DNA of 64,000 nt from Clostridia bacterium (lineage in GTDB: Bacteria; Bacillota; Clostridia; TANB77; CAG-508): positions 124,001 through 188,000 of the forward strand of contig JAFRNM010000001.1 in assembly GCA_017430135.1 (NCBI GenBank), in the 5' to 3' direction. Within the stretch, counting starts at the first letter, position 1. Each line of letters begins with the position of its first letter. Made by a program: the position numbers and the translations under genes. The notes below the pieces were generated by a model, which saw only the letters and a list, made by a program, of their open reading frames with translations, was not told the origin of the DNA and did no database searches. Below are positions 35,483 through 45,600 of this stretch, piece by piece.

Positions 35483-37675
35483 ATGGAAAGCAAAGAAATA
35501 ACAATTCAAGATATAATAGCTAAAAGAAAAGAACATTACAGAAAAGTAGATAGTAAACTAATAATGAAAGCATTCAATTATGCAAATGAGATGCACAAAG
35601 ACCAAAAAAGAAAATCAGGAGAACCTTATATAATACATCCTTTAAATGTTGCATATATTTTAGCAGAAATAGGGCTAGACGAGGCTACAATAAGTGCAGC
35701 TCTTCTTCATGATGTTGTAGAAGATACAGAAGCAACAAATGAAGACATAGTAAGAGAATTTGGCGAAGAAATTGCTCAAATGGTTGCAGGGGTAACGAAA
35801 CTAAGCAATATTCAATTTGCATCAGCTGAAGAACAACAAGCAGAAGATTATAAAAAAATGTTTCTTGCAATGGGAAAAGATATTAGAGTAATTCTTATAA
35901 AACTTGCTGATAGACTTCACAATATTAGAACTCTAAAACATTTAAAAAGAGATAGGCAAATAGCAATCTCAAGAGAAACAATGGATTTATATGCTCCACT
36001 TGCTAATAGACTTGGTTTATATTCTTTAAAATGGGAACTTGAAGATTTAGCTTTTAAATATCTATATCCAGAAGAATATCATGAAATTGTCGAAGGAATC
36101 AACAAAAAGAGAGAAGAACGTTTGCAATTTTTGAATAAAATTACAGAAAACATAAAAGTTCAATTGAAAAAACAAAGAATAGATGCTGAAGTTACTGGAA
36201 GAGCAAAGCATTTATATAGTATATACAAAAAGATGCAAAGAGATAACAAAACGCTAGATCAAATATATGACTTATTTGCTTTAAGAATTCTTGTAAATTC
36301 AGTTAAAGACTGCTATGCGGCATTAGGGGTAGTTCATGAATTATACAGCCCAATGCCAGGAAGATTTAAGGATTATATAGCTGTTCCTAAAACAAACATG
36401 TATCAATCTATTCATACGACTTTGCTTGGAGAAAAAGGAACACCATTTGAAGTTCAAATTCGTACATGGGAAATGCACAGAATAGCTGAATATGGTATAG
36501 CGGCACACTGGGCATATAAAGAAGCAAGTTATTTAGGAAAAAAACAAACTGTAAATGTTGAAACAGATAAGTTATCTTGGCTTCGTGAGACACTAGAATG
36601 GCAAAAAGAAATAGAGGATCCACAAGAATTTTTAAAAACCTTAAAAACAGAATTATTTGAAGATGAAGTTTATGTATTTACACCAAAAGGAGCAATAAAA
36701 GTACTTCCAAGTGGTGCAACACCAATAGATTTTGCATATAGTATACATGAAGAAATTGGCCACCATATGACAGGTTGTAAAATAAATGGAAAAATGATGC
36801 CAATAGTAACTCCAATAGAAAATGGCGATATTGTTGAAATAATAACATCAGATAATTCTAAAGGACCAAGCAGAGACTGGGTTAAATTTGTAAAAAGTAC
36901 AAAGGCAAAAAATAAAATTCAAGGCTTTTTCAAAAAAGCTCAAAAAGCTGAAAACATTGAAAAAGGAAAAGAACTAATAGAAAAAGAGATAAAAAGATTA
37001 GGTTTTTCTCATGCAGACCTATTTAAACCAGAATATTTAGATCCAACAATGGATAAATACAAATATAAAAATCTAGAAGAAATGTATGCAGCAGTTGGAT
37101 TTGGAGCTAATTCAGCAGTTAAAATTATTGCAAGAATGCTTCAAGAATATAAAAAGGTACATGAAGAGGAAAATATTGAGCAAAAGATAGAAGAATTAAA
37201 ATCAACACGTGTAAACAAAGTAAAACCATCAGATTCAGGAGTTGTAGTAAAAGGAATAGACAATTGCTTAGTAAAACTTTCAAAATGCTGTAATCCATTG
37301 CCTGGTGATGAAATTGTAGGATATATTACAAGAGGCAGAGGTGTTTCAGTTCATAGAAAAGATTGTGTAAATATAAATGACTTATTGTCAGAAGAAAATA
37401 GAATGATAGATGTTGAATGGTATAATCAGGATGAATCATTATATAATGTTGATATTGAAGTGCTTTCAAATGACAGAAGCGGATTATTGATGGATATCTT
37501 AAAAGAAATTGGAACAACAAAAGCTAAAATAATGGGAGTAAATACTAAAACAACTAAAGAAAAAATTGCTATAATCGATGTTACACTTGAAGTAGACAGC
37601 TTAGATGAACTAAATAAAGTACTTAAAGCTATTAGGAAAGTTAATAGTGTATATGAAGTTAGGAGGAAAAAATAA
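35483..37675 (+). CDS. rel: RelA/SpoT family (p)ppGpp synthetase/hydrolase
   Basis: Bifunctional alarmone enzyme. The N-terminal HD hydrolase has HDVVEDTEAT and RLHNIRTLKHL; the synthetase has GRAKHLYSIYKKM and LGVVHELYSPMPGRFKDYIA; then come TGS (YVFTPKGAIKVLPSGATPIDFAYSIH), a zinc/helical region and a C-terminal ACT domain. At 730 aa it is a full-length Rel. Both active sites look intact, so it can make and degrade ppGpp. It lies directly after recJ. Confidence 0.96.
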   Translation: MESKEITIQDIIAKRKEHYRKVDSKLIMKAFNYANEMHKDQKRKSGEPYIIHPLNVAYILAEIGLDEATISAALLHDVVEDTEATNEDIVREFGEEIAQMVAGVTKLSNIQFASAEEQQAEDYKKMFLAMGKDIRVILIKLADRLHNIRTLKHLKRDRQIAISRETMDLYAPLANRLGLYSLKWELEDLAFKYLYPEEYHEIVEGINKKREERLQFLNKITENIKVQLKKQRIDAEVTGRAKHLYSIYKKMQRDNKTLDQIYDLFALRILVNSVKDCYAALGVVHELYSPMPGRFKDYIAVPKTNMYQSIHTTLLGEKGTPFEVQIRTWEMHRIAEYGIAAHWAYKEASYLGKKQTVNVETDKLSWLRETLEWQKEIEDPQEFLKTLKTELFEDEVYVFTPKGAIKVLPSGATPIDFAYSIHEEIGHHMTGCKINGKMMPIVTPIENGDIVEIITSDNSKGPSRDWVKFVKSTKAKNKIQGFFKKAQKAENIEKGKELIEKEIKRLGFSHADLFKPEYLDPTMDKYKYKNLEEMYAAVGFGANSAVKIIARMLQEYKKVHEEENIEQKIEELKSTRVNKVKPSDSGVVVKGIDNCLVKLSKCCNPLPGDEIVGYITRGRGVSVHRKDCVNINDLLSEENRMIDVEWYNQDESLYNVDIEVLSNDRSGLLMDILKEIGTTKAKIMGVNTKTTKEKIAIIDVTLEVDSLDELNKVLKAIRKVNSVYEVRRKK

Positions 37676-37679
37676 TCTT

Positions 37680-37799
37680 CTTGCGAAATAATTGCATTTT
37701 GACTGTGTTGAACTTCGTTTGGTAATCCTCAACGTGCCAAAAGCACGCCTCCGGTTACCTAGCTTGTTCGCCTTGTCAAAAGCACAATTCTTTCACAAG
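37680..37799. repeat. Palindromic element with GC-rich core
   Basis: Outer arms 37680-37703 and 37775-37799 are imperfect inverted copies (AATTGCATTTTGAC / GTCAAAAGCACAATT). The 71-bp centre is much GC-richer than the surroundings (GTGCCAAAAGCAC hairpin, CCTCCGGTTACC). It fills the gap between rel and the metallo-hydrolase gene. Confidence 0.7.
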
Positions 37800-37820
37800 T
37801 TTAGAAAGGAAGAAAATAAT

Positions 37821-38468
37821 ATGATACTAAAAGAATTAAAGATAGATACCTGGATTGGCGATGCAACCAATTGCTATATAATATTTGATGAAGAGAGTAA
37901 AGAAACAATGGTTATCGATCCTGCAGGAGATGTAGATAGAATTGAAGAAATGATAAATATTTTAGGAGGAAAGATAAAATATATTTTCTTAACACATTGC
38001 CATGGTGACCATATAGGAGGAGTAACAGAACTTAAAAATAGATGTGGTGGTAAAATTCTTATTCATAGAGATGATGCAGAAGGGCTAAACAATGCAGATA
38101 TAAATTTGTCAGGATATATAGGTCTTCCTGAAATAGAACTAGAAGCAGATTCAAGAATCGATGATGGTGATTTAATTCATTTAGGAAATTTACAATTAAA
38201 CGTTATCCATACACCTGGACATACAAAAGGCGGGGCTTCGCTTTTTATAGAAAAAGAAAAATGTTTATTTTCTGGCGATACTTTATTTAGAGGCACTTGG
38301 GGAAGAACAGACCTTCCAACTGGTAGTATAGAAGATATTATGGATTCTATTACTAAAAAGTTGCTAATTTTACCTGATGATACTATTGTTTATCCCGGAC
38401 ATGGTAAATCAACTATGATAAAAGATGAGAAACCTATTTATTTTGAACTTAAACCCAAATTACTATAA
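37821..38468 (+). CDS. MBL-fold metallo-hydrolase (glyoxalase-II-like)
   Basis: A 215-aa single-domain metallo-beta-lactamase-fold enzyme. The metal motif is THCHGDHIGG, followed by HTPGHTKGG, SGDTLFRGTWGRTDLPTG and VYPGHGKST. This set matches the YqgX/GloB-like group that hydrolyses thioesters such as hydroxyacylglutathione or similar. The ATG at 37821 has AAAGGAAG upstream; an in-frame extension to 37692 lies inside the repeat element and lacks a ribosome binding site. Confidence 0.88.
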   Translation: MILKELKIDTWIGDATNCYIIFDEESKETMVIDPAGDVDRIEEMINILGGKIKYIFLTHCHGDHIGGVTELKNRCGGKILIHRDDAEGLNNADINLSGYIGLPEIELEADSRIDDGDLIHLGNLQLNVIHTPGHTKGGASLFIEKEKCLFSGDTLFRGTWGRTDLPTGSIEDIMDSITKKLLILPDDTIVYPGHGKSTMIKDEKPIYFELKPKLL

Positions 38469-38579
38469 GTAAGCGTTTATGGGAAATTATTGAAATTTCT
38501 TAAATAACCTTGACTAAATCTGTCGATTAGTGTAATATAAGGATTGGCAAATTCAAAATAAAAGGAGTTACTAAGGAAA

Positions 38580-39665
38580 ATGAGTGTAAGAACAACAAAT
38601 CAAATTTTACTAAATAATGACTATGACTTACATGAAGATATAGAAAAAAATAGAGTTAATAAAGTACCAGAGTTAAAAAAGAAAAAATCTTGGAAACACA
38701 AAGTTAAAATTATATTGATAATTATATTTATATTGATGTTTATTGGCTCAGTTGGGTTATTCTTGTTCTTTAAAACAGGTTTATTCCAAGAATACAAAGA
38801 ACTATGGGTGCAAACAGCAATGACAACCATGAACCATCAATATTTAGCAACATGGTTTATGTCAGATACAGAAATAAATGAAATAATGAAAAGTTTAGAG
38901 GTTGTAAATAACGAAGATTCTGAATTAAATGCAATAGAATTACCAAAGGTCGAAGAAGTAAAAGAAGATGAAAAACCAAAAGAAAATCAAATAAATGTTG
39001 ATAAAATTTCTGGAAGTACATATGTAGGTTATGTAATGACAATTTCAGATCCATCTAAAGTAAAATTTGTTGATTCTAGAAAAGCTAATATGGGAACTAA
39101 ACTAAGTGAAATTTGTAAAAAACATAATGCAATAGCAGGTATAAATGCAGGAGGATTCACAGACCCTAATGGAGGCGGAATGGGACATCAATTATGTGAG
39201 CCAACTATAATAGATAAAAAATTATTATATGGTAATAGATCACAAAAAATGAGTTTAATAGCATTGACAGAACGAGGAGAACTTGTTTTAGGTAAATATA
39301 CATACCAAGAAGCAATGGATATAGGAATTCAATCAGGATTACAATTTGGACCATTTATAATAGTAAATGGACATAATCAAATACAAAAAGCAAATGCTGG
39401 TGGATTACACCCAAGAATGGCAATAGGACAAAGAAAAGATGGAACAATGATATTTGTATGTGTAGATGGAAGGCAACCAGGATATAGTATAGGAGCAACA
39501 CAACTAGAATTACAAAATATATTCGAAAAATACGGAGCATACAATGCAGCAAACCTAGATGGTGGTTCATCTGCAACAATGTATTATGATGGAAAAGTAA
39601 TAAACAAAACATCAACACCAATAGGAGAAAGATACTTACCAAATGCGATAATAGTTGAAAAATAA
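38580..39665 (+). CDS. Phosphodiester glycosidase family protein (NAGPA domain)
   Basis: A 361-aa membrane-anchored protein: basic cytoplasmic N-terminus (about 1-40), one membrane helix (about 43-64), then an extracytoplasmic domain. The NAGPA/DUF2233 domain fills about 140-360, with AGINAGGFTDPNGGGMGH, GGLHPRMAIGQ, CVDGRQPGYSIGATQLEL and NLDGGSSATMYYDG. Members cleave N-acetylglucosamine-1-phosphate phosphodiesters, so a cell-wall or polysaccharide role is likely. A terminator follows. Confidence 0.88.
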   Translation: MSVRTTNQILLNNDYDLHEDIEKNRVNKVPELKKKKSWKHKVKIILIIIFILMFIGSVGLFLFFKTGLFQEYKELWVQTAMTTMNHQYLATWFMSDTEINEIMKSLEVVNNEDSELNAIELPKVEEVKEDEKPKENQINVDKISGSTYVGYVMTISDPSKVKFVDSRKANMGTKLSEICKKHNAIAGINAGGFTDPNGGGMGHQLCEPTIIDKKLLYGNRSQKMSLIALTERGELVLGKYTYQEAMDIGIQSGLQFGPFIIVNGHNQIQKANAGGLHPRMAIGQRKDGTMIFVCVDGRQPGYSIGATQLELQNIFEKYGAYNAANLDGGSSATMYYDGKVINKTSTPIGERYLPNAIIVEK

Positions 39666-39687
39666 AAAACGGCAAAAGCCGTTTTTA
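39664..39687 (+). terminator. Terminator after the NAGPA gene
   Basis: The hairpin AAAAACGGC / GCCGTTTTTA. Confidence 0.85.
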
Positions 39688-39737
39688 TTTTGCGACTTTT
39701 TGGGACGACTTTTTGGGACACTCTTAAAAAGTTTGAC

Positions 39738-39799
39738 TTTTTGGGACACTCTTAAAATTCAAAGTTTGAAAACTTTGAATTTTAAGAGTGTCCCAAAAA
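39738..39799. repeat. Intergenic palindrome, 30-bp perfect arms
   Basis: Arms 39738-39767 and 39770-39799 are perfect over 30 bp with a 2-nt loop and contain the TTTTTGGGACACTC core. Two additional core half-copies (39696-39706 and 39709-39730) lie to the left and a GGATGGG-like end to the right, so this site holds several nested or degraded copies. Confidence 0.9.
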
Positions 39800-39815
39800 T
39801 CCATCCCAAAAGTCA

Positions 39816-40448
39816 TTATTTATGTAACAAAACAATTTTATCTCCAACTTTTTTAATAAATCCTTCCTCTTTTAAATCTCTCAATTCACGCATCATTGCG
39901 CTTCTATCAACGCTTAAGTAATCAGCAAGGTTTGTTAAAGACATTTCCAGAGTAATTGTTTTACTAAAAGTTCTTGTAGAAAGTGTACTAAAATAGCCAA
40001 GTAATTTATCTCTAATGGTTCTTTTGGTTAATAATTCTATTCTAGTGTTAAGGTCTATTACTTTATTTAAAATAATTTCAGGGAGTTTTTCTTCTAAAGA
40101 TCTGTGAAAAGTACAATTTTTTGAACACATAGTTTTAATATCATCATACTTAAAAAATAAGACTTTAGAAAGCTTTTTTGCTTCAACAAAAAATTCATTA
40201 TTAGTATTAATAGTATAAAAAATCTCACCAAAAGCATTGCCTTTTGTAAAATGTTCTATAATAGTTTTATTACCATTATAATCATAACGAACCAAATCAG
40301 CAGAGCCTTCCATAAGCATACAAAATTGATTTCTTTTTTGAATATAATTAGTAATAACCTCACCTTTATTAAATTTCTTAACTTGAACCTTATTACAATT
40401 TTTACTAAAGTCCTCCATAAATTGGTTAATATCAAAATCCAAATTCAT
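39816..40448 (-). CDS. Crp/Fnr family transcription regulator
   Basis: A 210-aa regulator. The N-terminal cyclic-nucleotide-like beta barrel includes FNKGEVITNYIQKRNQF and HFTKGNAFGEIFY; the C-terminal winged helix has TLEMSLTNLADYLSVDRSAMMRELRDL. The start is placed at 40448 because AAAGGA lies about 10 bp upstream; the frame is open further. Two cysteines (MCSKNCTF) lie in the barrel, but a cluster like that of FNR is not evident. The ligand is unknown. Confidence 0.88.
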   Translation of the reverse strand: MNLDFDINQFMEDFSKNCNKVQVKKFNKGEVITNYIQKRNQFCMLMEGSADLVRYDYNGNKTIIEHFTKGNAFGEIFYTINTNNEFFVEAKKLSKVLFFKYDDIKTMCSKNCTFHRSLEEKLPEIILNKVIDLNTRIELLTKRTIRDKLLGYFSTLSTRTFSKTITLEMSLTNLADYLSVDRSAMMRELRDLKEEGFIKKVGDKIVLLHK

Positions 40449-40503
40449 AAAAAACAATCCTTTCGGTGCCATTATACAACAAAATAGTTGCAAATGCAAC
40501 AAA

Positions 40504-40566
40504 AACTTTTTGGGACACTCTTAAAATTCAAGGCTTTCGGACTTTTTAAGAGTGTCCCAAAAAGTT
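40504..40566. repeat. Intergenic palindrome, 23-bp perfect arms
   Basis: Arms 40504-40526 and 40544-40566 are perfect inverted copies (AACTTTTTGGGACACTCTT...). The 17-bp loop still carries the CAAGGCTTTCGG extension. It lies between divergent crp/fnr and prfB, in the promoter gap of both. Confidence 0.85.
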
Positions 40567-40635
40567 GGGTGCTCCAAATGACTTGTTTTTTTTCTTAAAA
40601 TAGTGTATTATTATATAAGATTGGAGAGTGAGAAA

Positions 40636-41743
40636 ATGCTAGAATTAGAGGAAAATCTAAAAACAATAAAACAACTAAAAAGCAAAATAACAGAATTGGG
40701 TGAATCTCTTTGACGTTGCTAGTAAGAAAAAAGAACTTGAAGAACTAGAAGCAGAAACTGCCAAGGAAGGTTTTTGGACCAATAATGATAAAAAAGATGA
40801 AATTCTTGAAAAAATAAGTAGTAATAAAAAAATATGTACAACTTATGAAGAATTAGAAAATGAAGTAAACAATGTAGAAGAATTATCAGAACTTGTAATG
40901 CAAGAATTTGATGAAGAAATAAAAAAAGAAATCCTAAAAACAACAAAAAAACTTGAAAAAGATGTTGAAAAGCTTGAACTTCAAACTTTATTATCTGGAA
41001 AATTTGATAAAAACAATGCAATTTTAACAATACATCCAGGAGCAGGTGGAACAGAATCACAAGACTGGGCAGAAATGCTTTATAGAATGTATACAAGATG
41101 GGCAGAAAAAAACGGATATACAGTAAAAGAATTAGATTATCTTGAAGGAGAAGAAGCAGGTCTAAAAAGTGTAACATTTGAGATAGTAGGAGAAAATGCC
41201 TATGGTTACATGAGAAGTGAAATGGGAGTTCACAGGCTAGTTAGAATTTCACCATTCGATAGTGGAGGAAGAAGGCATACATCATTTGCATCAGTTGAAG
41301 TTTTGCCAGAAATTACAGACGACATAGAAATAGAAATTAATCCAGATGATTTAAGAGTAGATACATATAGAGCTTCTGGCGCAGGAGGACAACATATAAA
41401 TAAAACTTCATCTGCAGTAAGAATTACACACATTCCAACAAATATAGTAGTTGCTTGTCAAACAGAACGTTCACAAATTCAAAATAGAGAAACAGCAATG
41501 AAAATGCTTAAATCTAAATTGTTAGACTTAAAAGAAAAAGAACAAAAAGACAAAATAGAAGACTTAAAAGGAGTTCAAATGGACATTGCATGGGGAAGTC
41601 AAATTAGATCTTACGTATTTTGTCCATACACAATGGTAAAAGACCATAGAACAAATTACGAAGTTGGAAATGTTCAAGCTGTAATGGACGGAGAAATTGA
41701 TGGTTTTATAGAAAGCTTCCTTAGAAATAAATTGACAAATTAA
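40636..41743 (+). CDS. prfB: Peptide chain release factor 2, with programmed +1 frameshift
   Basis: Releases peptides at UGA and UAA. Twenty-five codons from ATG 40636 are followed by CTT TGA C (40708-40714), the standard RF2 autoregulatory slip site, with an SD-like TTGGGTG upstream. The frame then continues to 41743 with the GGQ motif (ASGAGGQHINKTSSAVRITH) and the domain 2 region. When RF2 is low, ribosomes shift and make the full protein of about 370 aa. It is not a broken gene. Confidence 0.95.
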
Positions 41744-41760
41744 ATTAAAAATATTATAAT
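41732..41760 (+). promoter_or_regulatory. Promoter of the candidate antitoxin RNA
   Basis: Perfect TTGACA (41732-41737), a 17-bp spacer and perfect TATAAT (41755-41760), overlapping the end of prfB. No protein gene follows on this strand before ileS, which has its own promoter, so it likely drives a short RNA. Confidence 0.7.
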
Positions 41761-41766
41761 AAATAT

Positions 41767-41860
41767 AGGAAATGAATAACCGCAGCTAATGCGGTTACCA
41801 CTACATATAGTTATAACAACACATTCGCAATATTGGCATAGAGAGAATGTGTTGTTATTT
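41767..41860 (+). ncRNA. Candidate antisense antitoxin RNA
   Basis: Predicted 90-nt RNA from the perfect promoter to a strong hairpin (TAACAACACATTC / GAATGTGTTGTTA) with TTTTAT. It carries a 5' hairpin (TAACCGCA...TGCGGTTA) and shares AGGAAATGAA and CCACTACA with the 5' end of the convergent toxin message. It also overlaps the toxin mRNA's 3' end, the arrangement of Fst-type par loci. Confidence 0.55.
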
Positions 41861-41973
41861 TATACCTTATCAATTTTTGAATTTACATATTTTATGTATA
41901 TAATAGTCAATAAGGTTACGTTTAAAGTTGCTGAAGCCACAAGGGCAATTATTAAAAATAGTAAAAAACTCAT
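41860..41973 (-). CDS. Candidate Fst-like type I toxin (37 aa)
   Basis: A 37-aa peptide on the minus strand with a hydrophobic helix (FLLFLIIALVASATLNVTLL) and a short charged tail (YVNSKIDKV). A GAGGTGG ribosome binding site precedes ATG 41973. A stem (GATAACT/AGTTATC, 41995-42010) sits directly before that site and could hide it. Small membrane toxins of this kind depolarise membranes. Its transcript ends in the hairpin shared with the opposing antisense RNA. It is too short for most gene callers. Confidence 0.6.
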   Translation of the reverse strand: MSFLLFLIIALVASATLNVTLLTIIYIKYVNSKIDKV

Positions 41974-42117
41974 AAACACCACCTCACTTTCTGATAACTA
42001 AAGTTATCTTTCGTGTAGTGGCAACACATCTACTACAATGTTCATTTCCTATTAGAAATAATATACAATATAATAGTTCAAAAAACAAGCGAACAAAATA
42101 AAAAAATAAAAAAACAC

Positions 42118-42145
42118 TTGCAAAAAATAAAAAAAGTGATATAAT
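42118..42145 (+). promoter_or_regulatory. ileS promoter
   Basis: TTGCAA at 42118-42123, a 16-bp spacer and TATAAT at 42140-42145 precede the T-box leader. Confidence 0.65.
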
Positions 42146-42151
42146 AGTTAA

Positions 42152-42405
42152 CAATAATAAAAAACAAAAACAAGGACACGATAAATAGAGAAATATCTTA
42201 AAGAGAGCCAAGGTTGGTGGGATTTGGCAAGTAAAAGCTATTTATTATCACCTATGTTGTTGCTAAACTGAACTATTAGTAAGTATAGCCGCCTAACTAG
42301 CGTTAAAAAGTAATTGAGAGAGTATTTAATAAATACTAAAATAGGTGGTACCGCGGAATTTAATCCATTTCGTCCTAGCAATAGGATGAAATGGATTTTT
42401 TGATA
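42152..42405 (+). promoter_or_regulatory. T-box leader controlling ileS
   Basis: A tRNA-sensing riboswitch. Stem I features are present around 42190-42260, with a possible ATC isoleucine specifier at 42247-42249. The conserved T-box AGGTGGTACCGCG lies at 42343-42355, and the terminator hairpin AATCCATTTCGTCCT / AGGATGAAATGGATTTTTT follows at 42362-42401. Uncharged tRNA-Ile would prevent termination and turn on ileS. An A-rich start and AGAGAGCC are also typical. Confidence 0.9.
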
Positions 42406-42453
42406 TTCTTGAGAGGTGTTGTTAATGACAATAAATCTTATGAATATTAAAAA

Positions 42454-42575
42454 TACAATATGTAAAAAATGAGTGAGGACGCGTAGGCGTAGCGAAGCGA
42501 AGCGTTGAAGCGACCTGTCCTAATTAAAATAAGGGAGGTCGTGACAACAAGGACGAACGGTTTTTACATATTGTA
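42454..42575. repeat. Palindromic element upstream of ileS
   Basis: Perfect 15-bp outer arms (TACAATATGTAAAAA / TTTTTACATATTGTA) at 42454-42468 and 42561-42575 enclose a GC-rich core with GCGTAGCGAAGCGAAGCG. It lies between the T-box terminator and ileS, so it is in the ileS leader. The left part matches 30078-30108 after frr. Confidence 0.8.
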
Positions 42576-42607
42576 TAAAAGATTAAGAAATAAAAGGAGG
42601 AAGTTTT

Positions 42608-45600
42608 ATGTACAAAAAAGTTGAACTAAAAGAAGATGGATTTGTTGGAATGGAACACGAAGTATTTAATACTTGGAAAGAAAAAGACATAATCAAAAAA
42701 AGCTTGAATTCAAACCAAGGAAAAAGACACTTCACATTTTATGATGGACCTCCAACAGCGAATGGAATGCCACATGCAGGGCATATTTTAACAAGGGTAA
42801 TGAAAGACATAATTCCAAGATACAAAGTAATGAAGGGATACAGAGTAATTAGAAAAGCTGGATGGGATACACAAGGACTTCCAGTTGAACTTGAAATTGA
42901 GAAAAAACTTGGAATTTCTGGAAAAGCTCAAATTGAAGAATATGGTGTTGAAAAATTCATAAAAGAATGTAGAGAAAGTGTTTTCCAATATGTAAACGTT
43001 TGGGAAGAAATGACAAATAAAGTTGGTTATTGGGTTGATATGGATGATCCATATATTACTTATGAAAATAAGTATATAGAATCAATTTGGTGGTGTATAA
43101 AAGAATTATGGAAAAAAGGTCTTTTATATGAAGGACACAAAGTTATGCCATATTGTCCAAGATGTGGAACAGCACTTTCATCACACGAAGTTGCACAAGG
43201 ATATAAAGATGTAAAAGATTTAACTTGTGTTGCTAAATTTAAAGTAGAAGATGGTCAAAAACTTGGAGATTATGCATTTGAACCAAATACATATATCTTA
43301 GCATGGACAACAACTCCATGGACATTGCCATCAAACTTAGCTCTTTGCTTAAACAAATCTTATGATTATGTTTTAGTAAAAGCAAATATGGGTGAAGAAG
43401 AAGCTCCAAAATACGAAAACTACATTTTAGCAAAAGAATTGTTAGAAGCAGTTTTAAAAGAAACTCCTTATGATATAGTAAAAGAATTTAAAGGTGAAGA
43501 ATTACTAGGAACAAAATATGAGCAATTAATGCCATTTGCTAAACCAGATGGAAAAGCATTTGTAGTAATCCATGGAGACTACGTAAATCTAGAAGATGGT
43601 ACAGGAATTGTTCACATTGCACCTGCTTATGGTGAAGATGATAGCTTAGTTTCAAAACAAAATGGAATTGCATTTGTTAACTTAGTTGATAAAACAGGAA
43701 AATTTGTAGAAGAGGTTGAGCCTTGGGCTGGAAGATTTGTAAGAGATTGCAATGAAGATATTTGCAAATGGTTAGCTGAACAAAACAAATTATTTAGTAA
43801 AGAAAAACACTTACACTCATATCCACATTGTTGGAGATGTGATACACCACTTCTTTATTATCCAAAAGAGAGCTGGTTTGTAAGAATGACAAGCTTAAGA
43901 GATAACTTAATTGCAAACAATAACAAAGTTAACTGGTATCCAGAAACAATAAAAACAGGAAGATTCGGAAAATTTCTTGAAAATGTTATAGATTGGGGAA
44001 TTTCAAGAGACAGATATTGGGGAACACCATTACCAGTTTGGCAATGTGAATGTGGTCACCAAGAATGTGTAGGTTCAATTGAAGAATTAAAGAAAATGGC
44101 AGTAGACTGCCCAGAAGATATAGAATTACACAAACCATATATAGATGCAGTTCATTTAAAATGTCCAGAATGTGGAAAAGAAATGACAAGATTTAAAGAA
44201 GTTATAGATGTGTGGTTTGACTCTGGTTCAATGCCTTTTGCACAATGGCATTACCCATTTGAAAACAAGGAAATGTTTGAAAACAATTTCCCAGCACAAT
44301 TCATATCAGAAGCAATAGATCAAACTAGAGGATGGTTCTATACATTAACAGCATTAGGAACAGCATTATTTGACAAAACACCATTTGAAAACTGTATAGT
44401 TTTAGGACACGTTTTAGATGGAAAAGGACAAAAAATGTCTAAGTCAAAGAAAAATGGCGTAGACCCATTAGTATTACTAGATTCTGTTGGAGCAGATGCA
44501 ACAAGGTGGTACTTCTATACAGGTTGTATGCCATGGTTATCTTCAAGACTATCAATTGAAAATGTTCAAGAAAGCCAAAGAGGATTCCTAAGTACACTTT
44601 GGAATGTATATTCATTCTATGTACTTTATGCAGAAATTGATAAATTCAATCCATTAGAATACAAAGATTTCAAAATAACAAATGTAATGGATAAATGGAT
44701 AATTTCTAAATTAAATACATTAATAAAAGATGTTGAAGATAAATTAGAACATTACGATATAACAAATGCAGGTTTAGCAATTGAAAGCTTTACAGATGAA
44801 CTTTCAAACTGGTATGTAAGAAGAAACAGAGAAAGATTTTGGGCACAAGAGTTAAATGATGAAAAAATAGGAGCCTATGTAACATTATACAAAGTTTTAA
44901 CAACACTTGTAAAAGTTGCTGCGCCATTTGTACCATTTATAACAGATTCAATTTATCAAAATCTTGTAGTAGGATTAGATAATTCAGCACCAGAAAGTGT
45001 TCATTTATGCACATGGCCTGAAGTTGATGAAACTGCAATTGATAAAGATTTAGAAGCAGAAATGGATTTAGCATATAGACTAGTAAAATTAGGAAGAAGT
45101 GCTAGAAACTCAGCTAATATCAAGAATAGACAACCACTTTCAGAAATATTAATTTCTACAGATTCTTTACCAAAATACTATGAAGATATAGTAAAAGAAG
45201 AATTAAATATAAAGAAAATAGAATTGGGAGCTGAAATGGCAGAATACGTAAACTTCGAAATTAAGCCAAATCTACCAGTTCTTGGTAAAGAATATGGAAA
45301 ACTAATTCCAAAAATTAAAGAAGAAATTTCAAAGAAAAATCAAATGGAATTAGCCCAAAAAGTAAAAAACGGCGGAGCAGAAGAAATCGAAATAGATGGA
45401 ACAAAAATAGAACTAACAGCTGAAAACTTATTAGTTACAATGCAAGGAAAAGAAGGCTTTGCATTTGCAGGAGAAGGAGAAATAGGTGTAGTATTAGATA
45501 CACATATAACAGAAGAACTAAAAGAAGAAGGATATGTAAGAGAAGTTCTATCAAAAGTACAAAACATGAGAAAAGACAAAGGTTTCGAAGTTCTAGATAA

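Noticed and set aside
37692..37820. N-terminal extension of the metallo-hydrolase with hydrophobic and basic residues
   Set aside because: It is encoded by the palindromic element; a proper ribosome binding site and the family start are at 37821.
40636..40713. A separate 25-codon gene ending in TGA before prfB
   Set aside because: It is the first part of RF2, joined by the conserved programmed +1 frameshift.
41789..42001. A 70-codon plus-strand frame between prfB and the T-box
   Set aside because: It has no ribosome binding site, and the region is better explained by the antisense RNA and the minus-strand peptide.
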